Shown: positions 1 through 8,970, counted from the stretch's first letter. The stretch: 25,930 bases of DNA from Sphaeroforma arctica JP610 (GCF_001186125.1 NW_014040403.1:69273-95202); one strand, 5' to 3'. Program-made: numbers and translations. The notes: generated from the letters alone by a model not told the origin.

Positions 1-959
1 AATTGATCTTGATATTTTAGACTGACCGGAGGCCGTATTTCTACACTGGTAAGTAAAGGACAAATTGTTTACATACCTACTACATTAGAAGTTATTTGAC
101 AATAAACAGCACCATAGCTGTTGTATATCCGCGTCTCAAGAGAGGAGCCCCTTTGGATTTGAAAAGGTTAAATTATTCAACTTGATTAGTCCTAAACATA
201 CAACAAGATTGTATCGATTGACGATTAACAAATCGGACTGCACTATTAATTACATACATTTCTGGATCAGTGAAGACTGCATTGTGTTCTCGACGAGCCT
301 CCACGAATAGATAATTGGCGAATTCTTTCTTTCGGCTTTCTAGCAGTTGGTTTCTGGAGGTTGTACAATTTATAGACTACTGCGCTACGCTTGGATTGTC
401 TTGTGTCACCGCTCAAAGTATATCTACATACAGCCGTAGTTCTGTGTACAAGCTCTTAGCAGTATAATGGTGCACAGACATATATTTTTGTATGAATGTA
501 ATTGTTTGTCGTGGAGGATTCTTCACAGACTGGTTTTGAAAAATCAAATTTACTGTTAAACACGCGGCCATGTAAAATACCGAACTGGTGTTGAACCCTT
601 GTGTTATAAAAAGGTTCAGAACTGGTGTCGAACCCTGGTATCCTAGAAAAAAAATATATCACTGGAAAGTCATTAAATGTACATATAAAGTCTTTATATG
701 TACTTTCAAATTTTCATTAAAATATATTTGAAAAAAGAATTGGAATTCGTATTTAGATGATTTGATTGGGTAACTAGAAAACTTACCCGTAACTTTGTAT
801 GTACATTTAGTTATTTTCCCATGTAGTTCCTCGTATGTAAACGATCTTCTCCTTCTCGGACGCCCGAAAACAATCATCCGCCACAAGTGATGTACCGGCC
901 AACTTTTGAACAAACTGGGATTAGAAGTAGCTCTAGGGAAGGGATTTTAGAAGTATCCA
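1..959. other. Gene-free stretch
   Basis: AT-rich sequence with no coding pattern that I can support. Two minus-strand frames of about 70-85 codons exist here but have a skewed composition and match no family I know. The only clear structure is the perfect hairpin at 679-703, listed separately. A short direct repeat of about 20 bp (around 580-600 and 617-637, both reading AACTGGTGTYGAACCCT) is also visible. Confidence 0.6.
679..703. repeat. Perfect 11-bp inverted repeat, 3-nt loop
   Basis: GTACATATAAA at 679-689 is the exact reverse complement of TTTATATGTAC at 693-703, with loop GTC. By chance, a perfect 11-bp stem with a fixed 3-nt loop is expected far less than once in a window this size, even allowing for AT richness. 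No transposon end or gene is attached to it, so its role is unknown. It could be a cruciform or hairpin site, or the remains of a small inverted-repeat element. Confidence 0.75.
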
Positions 960-999
960 ATAACCTGATTACAACATCTAAGTGTCATCATTGATCTTA

Positions 1000-1680
1000 T
1001 TCAGAACGCGATCGATATGACACCGGCCTTCAAGGCCAAACTACTCACCATGTGAGCCAACATCGCATCTACGGCCCCGCGGAATTAGCGAAGGATCGAG
1101 ACTCGATTATGGCAAACATACTGCGGGTGTTTTCAATGGGGCGCCTTCTCCGTATTGAGTCTTTGCCCTTTCCTCGCCAACCTCCAAAGAAGCTTCGTTC
1201 AAGAAGTTAACGTGTGTGGCCAAATCAATAACAACCTTCGAGATGCGAGCAATATGGCTACCGTTCATCAGGCCAAACTGACTTCGGACTCATCCAAGAT
1301 CGGCTACGGAGCGCCGCTATACTGGCACCAGACGACCTACAACTTTGAGCGGATATGGTGCCATACGGAGACCCTGTGGCCCATAACAGTCTTGGAGCTG
1401 AAGACGCTCATTTTGGCCTAAGAACACTTTCACACACTTCAGACGATCAGCCTGGTGCCTCTCCTGTGCCTCACTGACAGCAGTACGTCTCTACACGCCC
1501 TCCGGAAGCTCAGGAGTCAATCTTCGTTGATGAATGCGCAACTGCGACGTCTATTTTGGTTCTGCCATCCGAAGAATATTCTCTGGCCAATGGCCCTCGG
1601 CTACATGCCCGGGAAATTGAACCTGGCAGCAGACGACTTGTCCCACATGGAAAAAAAAAACTACAATATCACTGAATGAT
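1000..1680 (+). pseudogene. DIRS-like retrotransposon RNase H remnant
   Basis: Two neighbouring plus-strand segments carry a retroelement RNase H pattern. It opens with TSDSSKIGYGAPLYW (acidic residue and glycine turn), followed by an ITVLELKTL helix. A second acidic strand, LTDSSTS, follows, and the region closes with GYMPGKLNLAADDLSH, the usual PG-K-N-AD-LS ending. The LELK form (rather than EKELLAI) and the spacing resemble DIRS/Ngaro-type tyrosine-recombinase elements more than standard Ty3/Gypsy, although a divergent Gypsy is possible. No recombinase, integrase or terminal repeat is visible nearby. It is a broken fragment with a few breaks. The family call (retroelement RNase H) is fairly sure; the DIRS assignment is moderate. 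Confidence 0.6.
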
Positions 1681-1689
1681 TCGGGATAC

Positions 1690-2479
1690 CGGTCATTCCT
1701 TTAAAATATAGATGTATATATCTGTAGGAATGTCTAACAAAACGTATTTTTCTGGCAAGCGGTATAGAATCGAATTCATCCAGAAGTACACGTTTCAGTC
1801 CCTCATTATCATACAGACAATTATTTATACAATAGCTCTTGACCGAGCTCTAGTAGCGTTCAATATAATTACACTCGCAATGACACTTAGGGAAAAAGAC
1901 GTATCTAATACCATGCTTTGCACAAATCTGTTCTAAAAGCGAAGTAGTCACTTGAAAGTCAGGCCCATTCGATGGGAAACTATAACACTTGCTACATTCA
2001 TTGCATGTCGAATCATCGCGTTAAGCGACTGCTAACTTGCACGCCCACTTCTTGGGCATTATTCCATTTTATTTTTTACACGCTCTTCCACAATTGTCAT
2101 ACCACCTCGTGGTATACCGAAAACATGCATAAACTGCCGCACTTTCTGTCCATCCACTACCCCACCCCGCCAAAACCAACCTTCTCTCATCCGCACGTTT
2201 TTTTTGGGTTAGGTTCACCCTTCTTTCTTGTTCAAGTCGAAAACTAAGAAAATTAGACTTGTTTCCTATCGTAAAGGATGCATGGTAGAATGCGAGATAT
2301 GTACATATAAAGTTTTACAGTACAGTAAATAAAAATTGATGAACAGATATGTCCAAATTCGGGATTTATGACCCTAAATTTTGGGTACTGACTCAGGACC
2401 ATATATATGTATCATTTTACCGATTTTACTGCAGTTTTGGATAGCTCTCGTCAAGGCGAAGACATTGACGCATTTTTAT
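1690..2479. other. Gene-free stretch
   Basis: No supported gene. Plus-strand frames at 1712-1936 and 1972-2247 have no recognisable motif and look like chance ORFs. A small hairpin (ATACCAC, loop CTC, GTGGTAT at 2099-2115) is present. The last 80 bases may already be decayed Copia sequence upstream of the integrase zinc site. Confidence 0.5.
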
Positions 2480-2517
2480 TTCACAATTCTGACCAGCAGT
2501 CCAAAGGTTAATCGGGG

Positions 2518-3117
2518 TTGAAAACGGATCGGAAGGACTCGGTTATTACAGGTCCCTTACATTCATCTGCCAACCCCACATTTTTAAAACACTGCCAAGT
2601 ATGCACTGAAGGAAAACTTGGGCGTAAAGTCATTGTCCATCACACGATCGACACGATCTATGGTTCCTCCAAACAATTCCATATCGATCTGCAGGGGCCC
2701 ATGCCTCCCGGCCGTTACGGTAATAAATATGCTCTGAATATGATCTGTGACGGGACCAAATTTGGCCTACATATCGCTTTTCCTTACAAGCGTAGTATCA
2801 CCAATGACGTGAATGGCCTCCTTGTAGAAATACATTCCCACTATAAACATCGACGACTCGTTGCTGATTGCAACAGCGCCTTCCAGAGTGAGCCGACCCG
2901 CCGGATGCTTCTTGCCCACGATATGGCTCTCAACCGCACACCACTACATACACCACAGCTCGCCGGCAAGGTCGAGCGTGCTCTCGATACGTTGAACCAA
3001 CTGACTCGCACACTCCTCATCGATTCCAAGCAACCGTCCCTCTCTGGAGCCGAGCCAAAGCTTTTGCAGACATCATTCGCCCTCCAACGAGAATTTGCCC
3101 TCCAACGAGATCCTTAA
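2518..3117 (+). pseudogene. Copia integrase region
   Basis: A 199-codon frame. The zinc-binding end CQVCTEGKLGRK is followed by the core opening FHIDLQGPMPPGRYGNKY, which matches the Copia 'D-x-GP-x-GNKY' strand with the first catalytic aspartate. LVADCNSAF supplies the second aspartate. PQLAGKVERALDTLN is the Copia-type 'NG-x-ER' helix with the catalytic glutamate. In a working element this enzyme inserts the cDNA into the genome; here it is part of a fossil polyprotein. The element continues past the solo LTR at 3230-3654. Assignment to Copia rather than Gypsy rests on the CD-GT-KF strand and on the neighbouring linker and reverse transcriptase order. Confidence 0.78.
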
Positions 3118-3229
3118 CTCTCCTGCGGATAAATGATACCAACCTATTGTTCCACACTTTCCAAGAGCACGCTATGGCTGTATCGTCGTATTTGATACTA
3201 ACGGGGCTCCACTCAAACAGCGTCACAAG

Positions 3230-3654
3230 TGAGAGACTACAGATCTCAAGCAAGTTTCAATAGCAAGAAAACTCTTTTTCTTGAATGAAATCACAAGAGT
3301 TACGTCACTCCGAAAAGCGGATCAAATTATTAACCACATCATCTTAATAATACTTTTGCTCCTATGAGAGCATTGCTCCGAAAGCCGATACCTAAGAAAG
3401 AATTGCTCTGAAAGCCAAGCAACATTAATTGATCGGCGTAAGAGCGAGTAGCAGAGATTATGCTATAGAACAATATCTAAGTGTTAAAGAGTTCTGCAAA
3501 AGGTTTCTCATACTGACCATATGAGTTTTCACCCTGGCCAACCCAAGCGGTTGAACACTAGCGCAAACACCTTGAGTGTAAAACCAAAGGTGAGGTTGTA
3601 AATAAAGATATACAATTACGCTTTATTCAAAGACTATCATCTTACACTCTAACA
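3230..3654 (+). mobile_element. Solo LTR nested in the Copia fossil
   Basis: A 425-bp segment begins TGAGAG and ends CTCTAACA. It is flanked by an exact 5-bp direct repeat, ACAAG (3225-3229 and 3655-3659), which is the target duplication left by an LTR-element integrase. An AATAAA lies near its 3' end (about 3600), as expected for the LTR polyadenylation signal, and sets the plus orientation. It contains an internal repeat, ATTGCTCYGAAAGCC, at 3372 and 3402. There is no internal coding region, so this is a solo LTR, the usual product of recombination between the two LTRs of a full element. The parent family is unknown because its ends do not match the 9127 or 23703 LTRs. It is younger than the Copia element it interrupts. 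Confidence 0.85.
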
Positions 3655-3879
3655 ACAAGTATGCCGGACAAGCTGGCCACGGTGTCCTCATGGGCCGTGC
3701 ATCTAATTCTGACATCTGACTCATCCATAATTCCCTCACTCAGGCTCCTCAACTCACGTGACGTTCAGTTTCTTTCCGACCAAACTCATTAGTGGGACCC
3801 AGCCGGGAAACGAGCCACACTCACCGTCAACCCCACTGGTTACACCATACCCCCCGATTGGTTCCGACTCCGTACTAAC

Positions 3880-4440
3880 CAGACACCAGCTGCTCCGAGC
3901 GTCCCAATTCTACCACCCCCAGTAGGCACCCCTCTATCACCTTCTTTTCAATCGTCATCTCAACCACCCGCACCTCCCCCACTCGCTATTTTGCAGGCTC
4001 CTCGGCCTCCTGTTCCTGAGCCTAGAAACACACCCTTGACTAGTCCTCCTCCTACTGCAACCCCTAAGCCATTGCTCTTGGCGTCCACCCACGTCCACCT
4101 ACTACTCCTTATGCAGCTCGCAACACTCTCCGCGAGTCAGTCGCCGCAGCCAAACGTTCCATCGTCACCATCAATGATCCTATCGTCGCTCATCGTCCGC
4201 CGCCAACCACATCGCCACCCTCTCCCCCTAATGATTCCCTACCTAGCCCTAATTATCCGCCTCTCAACCCAGCATTTAGCCAATAAATCACTGAACGACA
4301 AACTCAGCGCGAGATGGGATGCTATCGCCGCTCATTGTTCGCCGCCATCCACATCGCCACCCTCTCCCCCTAATGACTCCCTACCTAGCCCTAAATACCC
4401 GCCTCTCAACCCAGCATTTAGCCAATACATCACTGAACGA
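3880..4440 (+). pseudogene. Proline-rich Copia polyprotein linker
   Basis: Low-complexity C- and P-rich sequence encodes runs of proline, serine and threonine (PPPVGTPLSP-type and PSPPNDSLPSP). It lies between the integrase part and the reverse-transcriptase start. Copia polyproteins normally have a poorly conserved hydrophilic linker at this place, and the position agrees. There is no domain of known function. It contains the 142-bp direct repeat listed separately. Confidence 0.5.
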
Positions 4441-4441
4441 A
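4181..4441 (+). repeat. Tandem direct repeat, period 142 bp, two copies
   Basis: The copy starting at 4181 (TATCGTCGCTCATCG) is repeated at 4323 (TATCGCCGCTCATTG). Both continue through CCACATCGCCACCCTCTCCC and end near ACATCACTGAACGA. The copies differ at several positions, so the duplication is not recent. It lies within the proline-rich linker of the Copia fossil. Confidence 0.8.
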
Positions 4442-4519
4442 TTTAGCGACATTCACCCGTGAATCACTGCTACCTGCGACTCACGATTACACTTCCGATG
4501 TCGATCTTGATTTCTCCGA

Positions 4520-4815
4520 CGTGTCTATCACTACATTTAACCCTAAAGTCCAAACTCTCCATCCCCTGATCGTATCTTAGAGGCTGCCGCTGCCATCGAC
4601 CATACTCTTCCCAAAAACATCAAGCAAGCCCAGCGAACACTAGAATGGCCATCATAGCTTGCCGCTAAACATACTGAACACAAAGCACACTTCAAAAATA
4701 ATCTAGCTGACATTATCACCTTGGACCAAGTCCTTATTGATACCAAAACTATCCACTCGAAATACGTGTTAACACGGAAGCACGATGAAAATGAAATACC
4801 GACAATATTCATAGC
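4520..4815 (+). pseudogene. Copia reverse transcriptase, N-terminal start only
   Basis: This stretch matches the start of the Copia reverse-transcriptase domain. It has an 'EA-x-W-x-A' type helix region (IKQAQRTLEW), a helix with LAAKHTEHKAHF, and then an IHSKYVLTRKHDENEIP strand corresponding to the family's K-WVFK-K-DE-G pattern. In Copia proteins this is followed by KARLVA and the palm domain with its YVDD site. I do not see that region after about 4815, where the plus-strand signal ends. It is part of the same broken element as 2518-4440. Confidence 0.55.
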
Positions 4816-5122
4816 TCCGTCCATGTATTGGAGGTGCCACCCAGTCCTGGTCTAGCATGGGTCCACAAGTATAGTCTCTGGTTGAGGAGTTGACTAACAC
4901 CGCGTCCAACATTGGCTCGCTAGAGGCAAGTGTATGGGCTTGCGATTGGCCGTCAACCAGGTGCCCATCAGAGCTACGCATCGAGCACTGGACGTTCATA
5001 GGAGGAACAGTAGCTGCTATCGCACTGTGATGGGTCCCAGGGAACAGAGCCAGTACTTTTAAATAGCATGATCTTGTGCAGCAATAATGTCTTCGCGCGT
5101 ACGAGGGGAAAATGGTACACAC

Positions 5123-5368
5123 CTATTGGCTGCACAAAAAAAAGTGGTTGTGCAAAACCTTGGGGTATGGGGCAAGCTCCGAGGGTGACACCTCTGACTC
5201 GTCAACCACAGTGACCTTATCTGCGTCGAAGAACTGGTCATTCATTCCGCCATCTAGGAGTGCTCCGAGTCCCGCGCGGTATTCATTACATTCAGCAATG
5301 ACCCGTTCTTCCTCTTCATACTCTGGTGTCCCTGCTGCTGAAATCTGCACAAACAATGCTGCGCCCAT
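5123..5368 (-). pseudogene. Acidic minus-strand reading frame, unknown
   Basis: An 81-codon frame rich in glutamate and aspartate (EYEEEERVIAEC, DADKVTVVDESEVS). It lies just beyond the end of the 232-codon frame at 5395-6093 on the same strand and probably belongs to the same decayed gene region. I recognise no family. The composition differs from the plus-strand Copia material that ends at about 4815. It could be an acidic tail or partner of the basic protein upstream. Confidence 0.3.
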
Positions 5369-5394
5369 TCCCTGGTTAATAGGGATGATATTAT

Positions 5395-6093
5395 TTATTT
5401 CAAAAGAGATAAGTTACAAGTGGAGTTGACAAGGGGGTTCAGTAGAACATCCATGCTGCGGGCAAGAACTTTTGGCGCTCGTTCATGTGTGCAGCGAGCC
5501 TCCCGCTTGGTACGAAGATAGTGGATTAAAGCTGCTTTCGTAGAGTCGGGATAATATTTGGAGCGTGGGTCGATAGATTCATCAAATTGCCATTTCCACG
5601 TAAGTGTTGCATGTCGTTTCACCTGGGCAACAGCGTCACTAGGAACACAAAGGCGGACGAAACTGATGGAACTCCAGTGGCGATTTTGTTGAGAAATCGG
5701 TTTGGACGGGAGATACCAATGGAAGTGATGACGATTGAGGAGCGGTTGGGCGTGCCAGTAATTTTCAAATTCTGATTGGGATGGAGGCTTGCCGTTAGGA
5801 AAAATTGCCCGAAAGCAGAGCCATACCGAAGTTATGTCATCCATTTCGTGCAGAGTTTTGTCCGGCATCGCGCGGCCCATCACTTTCGTCAAAAGGTGTG
5901 TGGGTACTGGTGGCTGCAACAGGGGTTGAGAAGTTCGTGCGGTCGGACGTTTTTTGGGGCTCGGTTTTGCTGTTTTGCCCACTTTTGAGCAGTAGCTGGG
6001 AGGCTCACTGTTGCTTTCGGCCGCGTTCTTTTTTTTCTGGCGGGGCAGGCTGGCTTGTGAAGCCGAATCGGATGATGTGGGGTGTGAGTTCAT
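5395..6093 (-). CDS. Basic unknown protein, 232 codons
   Basis: This is the longest frame of the minus-strand block. The N-terminal 60 residues are low-complexity and basic (PRQKKKNAAE, GKTAKPSPKKRPTART) and look like a nucleic-acid-binding or nuclear-targeting tail. The middle and C-terminal parts are rich in tryptophan, histidine and aromatic residues (FENYWHAQPLL, RHHFHWYLPSKP, ATLTWKWQFDE), which suggests a folded domain. No reverse transcriptase, integrase or zinc knuckle is seen. The coiled-coil segments just upstream (6094-6409) and the acidic frame downstream probably belong to the same former gene. It may be a gag-like or ORF1-like protein of an unrecognised element, or a host gene remnant. 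I cannot decide which. Confidence 0.4.
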   Translation of the reverse strand: MNSHPTSSDSASQASLPRQKKKNAAESNSEPPSYCSKVGKTAKPSPKKRPTARTSQPLLQPPVPTHLLTKVMGRAMPDKTLHEMDDITSVWLCFRAIFPNGKPPSQSEFENYWHAQPLLNRHHFHWYLPSKPISQQNRHWSSISFVRLCVPSDAVAQVKRHATLTWKWQFDESIDPRSKYYPDSTKAALIHYLRTKREARCTHERAPKVLARSMDVLLNPLVNSTCNLSLLK

Positions 6094-6409
6094 TTAGAGG
6101 TGCACAGCTTCGGGAGTTTAGGTCCCGGAGTTCGGATTCGAGGTTGTTCACCTTGACACATAGTTTAGTGAGCATTTGATGCATGGTTGATTTTCATTGG
6201 TCGTCAGCTAGAGGCTTCTTGGAAATGGGCCCATCGTTGTTCGGGTTTGGTAGAGCCGGTCCTGACATTTGGTTGAGATTGGCCTGTAAAGTATTGACCT
6301 GGGCAGAGAGGTCTGTGATAGATTTTTGTAAGTCCAATTTCCATTGGTCATTGGGCAAGGAGCCCTTGGTGACGAACGACTTAGTTGGGGGTTTGGCCTG
6401 GCCCAACAT
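6094..6409 (-). pseudogene. Coiled-coil segments of an unknown protein
   Basis: Minus-strand reading here gives two heptad-patterned helices: LQKSITDLSAQVNTLQANL and LTKLCVKVNNLESELRDLN. Leucine, valine or isoleucine falls at a/d-type spacing, as in short coiled coils. They are separated by a proline/asparagine-rich link (GPALPNPNNDGP). Coiled coils followed by a basic region are typical of ORF1/gag-like self-assembling proteins, but the same layout exists in ordinary host proteins. Part of the minus-strand block 4816-8970. Confidence 0.4.
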
Positions 6410-6479
6410 TTGTGGCTGTGGGTCCCAACTGAATTTTTATATATAATAAAAATAAAATATACATTCCAGGTCTAGTATG

Positions 6480-6690
6480 TGACTTTTATTGGTGGGGTCT
6501 GTGGGTTTTTGAACTTATTAGTGGGGTCTGTGGGTTTTTGAAATTGGGTAGTCAGTTTTACACTGGTGACCTGCGGGTCACCGAGATTTGCGTTTCGGAG
6601 ACGGAAATGTGGGTCAAAGGTCCGTCGTGGAAAAAAAAATATGGGGAAGTGAAAAATAAATATGGGGAAGTGAAAGGTCCGTAGTGAACA
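6480..6690. repeat. Short direct repeats
   Basis: GTGGGGTCTGTGGGTTTTTG occurs at 6492 and 6521 (period 29). A little further on, ATATGGGGAAGTGAAA occurs twice between about 6639 and 6676, with AAAGGTCCGTMGTG on both sides. This interval interrupts the more protein-like parts of the minus-strand block and looks like locally duplicated, non-coding sequence. Confidence 0.6.
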
Positions 6691-7355
6691 CCAAACGTTG
6701 GCACGGAAGTGGTTGGTAAAGTCGAATGCGCAGACTAATTGCAAGCATCAGGTATACATATGCAACCTGGTGTTTGGTTTCCCATATGAAGTTAACACCT
6801 TGACGGGTTAAGTCGAATAAAGCTTGGGCCCTAGTGCGGAGAATATCAGATGTGTTGAAAATATCCTCTCTGCCGAAGAATTGTACCGCTACGTTGAAGA
6901 GAATACCCAGTTGACACTTCAGCGGTTGTAGCTGGATATCCTTTTCAAGGCATATGCGCACAAACAGAAAAGATCATCCCAGTGGTTGTTTAGAGCCGCT
7001 AGTAGGGTCTCCCGCTTCTTCTTCTTAGTGACCAGGTTTCCATCATCTGAATGCGCCTTAAACGCTGTAATTATCCCAAACATATTGTCCATATAATACT
7101 GCATATCATAGAAGCCATTTTTCACACCTTCTTGGAGGCAGCGAGGCTTGTGGAACTTATCATCCGCCGCTTGCGGGTGTATTTCTCAGTTTCCACCTGT
7201 TCGAGTACAGGGTCATTTGTTCGATAGATCTGGCGGGACTGCCAATGTCGGTAGCTAGCTTTATAGGTCCGCAATCGTCTAAGGTTGTTAGGAGTGTCTT
7301 TTTTTGCATCCTTGTTTGAGTATGCAAATATAAAGGTAAGAATTGCCAATCGCAA
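6690..7355 (-). pseudogene. Unidentified decayed coding region
   Basis: Consecutive minus-strand frames give protein-like, mostly helical sequence: KNGFYDMQYYMDNMFGII, LLAALNNHWDDLFCLCAYAL, LKCQLGILFNVAVQFFGRED and LRTRAQALFDLTRQGVNFIW. Basic stretches (TRKRRMISST, VTKKKKRETL) alternate with hydrophobic helices. I recognise no domain. The even protein-like texture over about 650 bp suggests a real gene that has since decayed. It sits in line with 7390-8970 and 5123-6409 on the same strand. Confidence 0.35.
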
Positions 7356-7389
7356 TTCTTCTAATTCTCACAACCAACTGTGCAAAATC

Positions 7390-7650
7390 CTAATTCCACA
7401 CTCCTAGGAGTAGCTTGCGTACTGCGACATCCAAGAAAGAGATCGGGAGAAGTACCTGGTGTGAAAACATCCCCAGTTTATCCGCCTCTCTCGCAATGTC
7501 GGCAGAGACATACTGCCAAGGTACTGCAAGATCGATGGAATCTGACTTAGTGGCATCCTGAGTAGGAGGCGTCAACCGCTGGCGGCCAAAGTGCTGCCCA
7601 TAGATTGGTAAGAGTTTACCCTTTCCAGAAGAATAGCAGGGTACCGACAA
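7390..7650 (-). pseudogene. Unidentified decayed coding region
   Basis: An 86-codon frame. It begins with a polar segment (CYSSGKGKLLPIYGQHFGRQ), then IDLAVPWQYVSADIAREADK and a hydrophobic end (FSHQVLLPISFLDVAVRKLLLG). No family is recognised. Its composition agrees with the frames on both sides, and it probably belongs to the same minus-strand gene region. Confidence 0.3.
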
Positions 7651-7760
7651 TGACGCTCACACATGCAAACAAGTATACTTATGCTCTGTACCTGGCTTAA
7701 GGGGCCAACGAGCCGTTGCTATATACACAAAGTCATCGTCATAGCGGCAAGTGGATCCAT

Positions 7761-8108
7761 TTACATAAAGTACACTCCGTTGTCCACGCAACTGTCAACC
7801 CAAACCTGGTATCTTAACGAACGGCCCACCCATGGACTTTTGTCTGGTTGTAGGTATGTGTCCTTCAGCCACTCCTCAATCTTGTTCTTCAATTCTGGGT
7901 ATGGATCAAAATTCACTCGTATAGCCTCAACCCGATTGCGCTGAGATATGATCCTCGGTATCCATAATATATCAAGGTAGAACCGTTTGGAGTGTAAGCC
8001 AAGGACGTGTCGTCGATTAGAGGAACATAGGCGGTGGCGGTGGTTGTTTGTTGTTATCTCGGGAAGGGTTGTAGTACATACATCTATTATTTGTGCGCAT
8101 TCATTTAC
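7761..8108 (-). pseudogene. 115-codon open frame without ATG, unknown
   Basis: Reading the minus strand from 8108 to the stop at 7761-7763 gives 115 uninterrupted codons, with methionine only as the last residue, so a search that requires ATG misses it. The sequence is protein-like: LHSKRFYLDILWIPRIISQR, then FDPYPELKNKIEEWLKDTYL, then RSLRYQVWVDSC. The helix around KNKIEEWLKD is amphipathic. An open frame this long is unlikely in random sequence of this composition, and it lines up with the other minus-strand frames. It could be an internal exon of a spliced gene or a piece of an old element gene. I recognise no family. Confidence 0.45.
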
Positions 8109-8302
8109 TTAAGCTGCCACGGTCTTGGTTAGATCCGTCATCAACATTCAAGTGTTTAGGCACCACCAAGGACAGCAATCGATGGTCCTGGGTAGGGGTC
8201 AGCGAAACGAGCTCACTAAATCAGAACGAGTCCTGCAAACTATTTCCTTCAGCTGCAGAGACCAACATGCCATCTTCCGTATCATAACGTGGCAGTAGTC
8301 GC

Positions 8303-8970
8303 TTAGAGATTTTTGAAAATACCACCCAGTGCCCCGTAAAGCGCAAAATTAGAAATAATCAACAGTATGATTCGTGCATCCGAGAGCGAAGAGGAATTTA
8401 GGAGTTTTGCTTCCTCTAGCAATTCCGAGTTGTTCTTACGCTTGGTCAGGTGGGAGGAAATGAGATACTGAATTATATACTCCACAGTGATATCGGAGCC
8501 GTGCTTCACAATCACCGACAATTAAATCGGTGAATCCAGGGACTTAACAAAGTGATCGATCCTTGCTGCATCCGTCGCGAGGTCCTATTACTCCTTCGAA
8601 ACATATCCGTAAATTCCGAGTTGTTCTTACGCTTGGTCAGGTGGGAGGAAATGAGATACTGAATTATATCCTCCACAGTGATATCGGAGCCGAGCTTCAC
8701 AATCACCAACAATTAAATAGGTGAATCCAGGGACTTAATAAAGTGATCGATCCTTGCTGCATCCGTCGCGAGGTCCTATTACTTCTTCGAAACATATTCG
8801 TAAGAGTTCCGTAATAATAGAGAGCTATTGTCTGCCTGTGAACACCGCTGGAGGTCGTACGCGGGACGAGGTAACGTCGGTGGAAATGGGACCATTGTGT
8901 GTGTCATGAAGTAGAATTGGTCACTTCTAATCGTGGTAATAGCTAACCTGCGGGAGTGTGTCAACAAAAT
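8303..8970 (-). pseudogene. Possible Copia-type gag remnant
   Basis: The minus strand reads RIDHFIKSLDSPI, then a VIVKLGSDITVEDIIQYLIS helix and SSHLTKRKNNSE. This resembles the 'SLP-x-TLEDVIxxLLxEELRRK' pattern of Copia gag (UBN2-type) domains, where a helix after the 'SDxT-xE' turn is followed by basic residues. The whole unit is present twice because of the 191-bp tandem repeat (8421-8802). No CCHC zinc knuckle is seen after it, so the assignment is weak. It stands at the 5' end of the minus-strand block. If it is gag, the block would be an element of opposite orientation to the Copia piece at 2480-4815. Confidence 0.3.
8421..8802. repeat. Tandem repeat, 2 x 191 bp
   Basis: The unit starting AATTCCGAGTTGTTCTTACG at 8421 recurs at 8612, and the copies remain alignable to the sequence CGAAACATATYCGTAA at the end of each. 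About eight differences separate them, so it is a moderately old duplication or a pair of rounds of unequal exchange. It lies within the gag-like minus-strand frame. Confidence 0.85.

Larger units (their letters stand above)
2480..4815 (+). mobile_element. Ty1/Copia retrotransposon fossil (partial)
   Basis: The parts appear in Copia order on the plus strand. First come the end of the pre-integrase zinc site (CQVCTEGK) and the integrase core. A short post-integrase region carries a GHGVLMGRA stretch. A proline/serine-rich linker follows (about 3880-4440), and then the beginning of the reverse transcriptase. Integrase before reverse transcriptase is diagnostic of Copia (Pseudoviridae) as opposed to Gypsy. 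No LTR of its own can be identified at either end. A foreign solo LTR (3230-3654) sits inside it. At about 4815 the Copia signal stops and minus-strand material begins. The element is broken, with several breaks, and is probably old, since no full-length frame covers the polyprotein. Confidence 0.75.

Noticed and set aside
617-640. tRNA-like word GGTGTCGAACCCTGG, possible primer-binding site or tRNA fragment
   Set aside because: It does not fit the T-arm spacing on either strand and no cloverleaf can be drawn around it.
2099-2115. Hairpin ATACCAC/GTGGTAT
   Set aside because: A 7-bp stem is expected about once or twice by chance in the window, and there is no matching element end.
1712-2247. 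Two plus-strand ORFs of 74 and 91 codons
   Set aside because: No motif, skewed composition (His/Phe/Pro-rich) and no similarity to the retroelement proteins on either side; they look like chance frames.
677-2313. Shared 15-mer ATGTACATATAAAGT at 677 and 2299
   Set aside because: One 15-base match of AT-rich sequence is expected about by chance in 26 kb, and similarity does not extend beyond it.
4816-5122. Minus-strand ORFs continuing into the Copia border (60-117 codons)
   Set aside because: Overlapping frames with different textures and no motif; I cannot tell which, if any, was coding.
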